Positions 6,247 to 7,250 of a stretch of 7,250 bases of DNA are shown piece after piece. The DNA comes from Oscillospiraceae bacterium (GTDB taxonomy: Bacteria > Bacillota > Clostridia > Oscillospirales > Oscillospiraceae): NCBI GenBank assembly GCA_031260745.1, contig JAISKY010000144.1, positions 1 to 7,250 of the forward strand, in the 5' to 3' direction. Both the position numbers and the translations under genes were made by a program. Under the pieces are notes generated by a model, which was not told where the DNA came from, did not search any database, and worked only from the letters and a program-made list of their open reading frames with translations. Every line of letters begins with the position of its first letter. Positions within the stretch are counted from its first letter, which is position 1.

Positions 6247-7250
6247 AACTTACGTCAACTCTGGCGCTTAGACACCTGAAAGGTAATCGCAAACAAGCGG
6301 CGTTTACGATTACAGCCGCGGGAATCGCGACCGCGATGCTTGTCGGCGTAAGCGGAATCGCGTACAGCTTTTACCACGCGTTTTATGTCTACGCGGAGGC
6401 GGCGGGAAAAGCGGACAGCGCTTCTATGGAACAGATTATCGCGATTATCTACTCCGTAGGTATTTTCCTTTCGGCGATAATCGTAATCGGCGCGGTAATA
6501 GTCATATCGAACGCGTTTTCAATCTCCGCGAACGAACAGGTACGTCAGTTCGGAATTTTGAAATCCGTAGGCGCGACAAAGAAACAAATCCGGCGTACAG
6601 TTATGTCCGAGGGACGCTTATTAAGCGTAATCGCAATTCCCGCCGGAATAATTATCGGTTATATCGTTACCGTAATCGGAGTACAGATTTTGAACAGTTT
6701 CCTGAGCGGCAGCGAATCCGGAGCGGATTCTCCGTTAGCGTTCCGCGTGGTATTCAGCGCGGTGTTTGACATTCCGACTTTGATTGCTTCTGCGGCGCTC
6801 GCGTTCGCGACGATTATGATGTCGGCGTACCGTGTGGCTCGGAAAGTCAGCAGACTGTCGGCGATTGACGCGATTCGTCAAAGCGGGGAAGTAGTAGTCA
6901 AACCGGGGAAAATGAAAACGTCGGCTCTAACGCAAAAGTTATTCGGATTCGAGGGAACGCTTGCGGCAAAATCGCTGAAACGCGCCAAACGCAAATACCG
7001 CGCTACCGTCGTGTCGTTGGTTACGTCTATAGTGCTTGCGTTGGTAAGCGCGGGCTTCGGGCAAATGCTTTATAGTTCGGCGGAGTCTATCGTGCCTGAG
7101 ATTGAGGGAAACGTCCGCGTTTCGATTTATAACGATAGCTACGACGGCGTTGAGCAACTGCTCCGGGCATACCCAAACGGAACGGTTAAAATGACCGTTA
7201 AGACTTACGACGACTACAGAGTGTTCTATTGTCAAGCAGAGAACTCCTAT
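6243..7250 (+). CDS. FtsX-like ABC permease, 5' part
   Basis: The frame is open from ATG at 6243 to the window edge, 336 residues. Predicted membrane segments are near 21-43, 65-92, 127-152, 170-195 and 254-276. The FtsX/MacB core is clear: after the second segment comes ISANEQVRQFGILKSVGATKKQIRR (95-118), the cytoplasmic coupling region that contacts the ATPase, then two more helices. A linker with FEGTLAAKSLKRAKRKYRATVVS (236-258) leads to the fifth segment. After that the protein enters what should be a large extracellular domain (from about 277), cut by the window. Only about 20 residues lie between the first and second segments, where MacB-type relatives have a large outer domain. Family members often reach about 800 residues with a second FtsX unit, so more than half may be missing here. 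Overlap with the ATPase gene by four bases marks it as the partner. The substrate is unknown; peptide resistance or sensing is the best guess. Confidence 0.92.
   Translation, partial: MKLTSTLALRHLKGNRKQAAFTITAAGIATAMLVGVSGIAYSFYHAFYVYAEAAGKADSASMEQIIAIIYSVGIFLSAIIVIGAVIVISNAFSISANEQVRQFGILKSVGATKKQIRRTVMSEGRLLSVIAIPAGIIIGYIVTVIGVQILNSFLSGSESGADSPLAFRVVFSAVFDIPTLIASAALAFATIMMSAYRVARKVSRLSAIDAIRQSGEVVVKPGKMKTSALTQKLFGFEGTLAAKSLKRAKRKYRATVVSLVTSIVLALVSAGFGQMLYSSAESIVPEIEGNVRVSIYNDSYDGVEQLLRAYPNGTVKMTVKTYDDYRVFYCQAENSY

Noticed and set aside
6939..7235. Minus-strand open frame of 98 codons
   Set aside because: It is antisense to the strongly supported permease and its translation is rich in Arg, His and Asn with no recognisable domain, typical of a shadow frame.

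Overview
The window looks like chromosomal DNA of a low-to-mid-GC Firmicute, most likely a member of the Clostridia (Oscillospiraceae-like). The grounds are strong AGGAG-type Shine-Dalgarno sites, two well-supported TTG starts, consensus sigma-A promoters, factor-independent terminators, and protein families typical of gut Clostridia. No phage, insertion sequence, tRNA, rRNA or CRISPR signal was seen. The lineage is an inference from protein style, since no search could be run.

Left part (1-2112): the 3' end of a rightward gene for a YycH/YycI-like protein, the kind that often sits behind the WalRK two-component genes, closed by a hairpin terminator. A leftward gene for a Cof-type HAD phosphatase follows, converging on it. 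The phosphatase has its own near-perfect promoter (TTGACC-N17-TATAAT) and a leader carrying a perfect 10-bp inverted repeat.

Centre (2113-2253): a divergent control region. A second promoter (TTGCAA-N17-TATAAT) points right, and its leader holds an 18-bp perfect palindrome touching the ribosome binding site.

Right part (2254-7250): five tightly spaced rightward genes. They encode a fused TMD-NBD ABC exporter, an OmpR-family response regulator, a histidine kinase with no membrane segment, a MacB/LolD/BceA-type ATPase, and an FtsX-like permease that runs off the window. Gaps are 34 nt, -10 nt, 81 nt and -4 nt. The 81-nt gap contains three GTCAC elements spaced 12 and 11 bp apart, followed by a TATAAT box without a recognisable -35. 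That is the layout of a promoter activated by an OmpR-family regulator.

A reasonable model is that the upstream promoter makes the exporter and two-component system constitutively or under separate control, while the phosphorylated regulator switches on the ATPase/permease pair. Because the kinase has no sensor or membrane anchor, the permease is the likely input, as in Bce-type detoxification or antimicrobial-peptide-resistance modules. The substrate cannot be read from the sequence.
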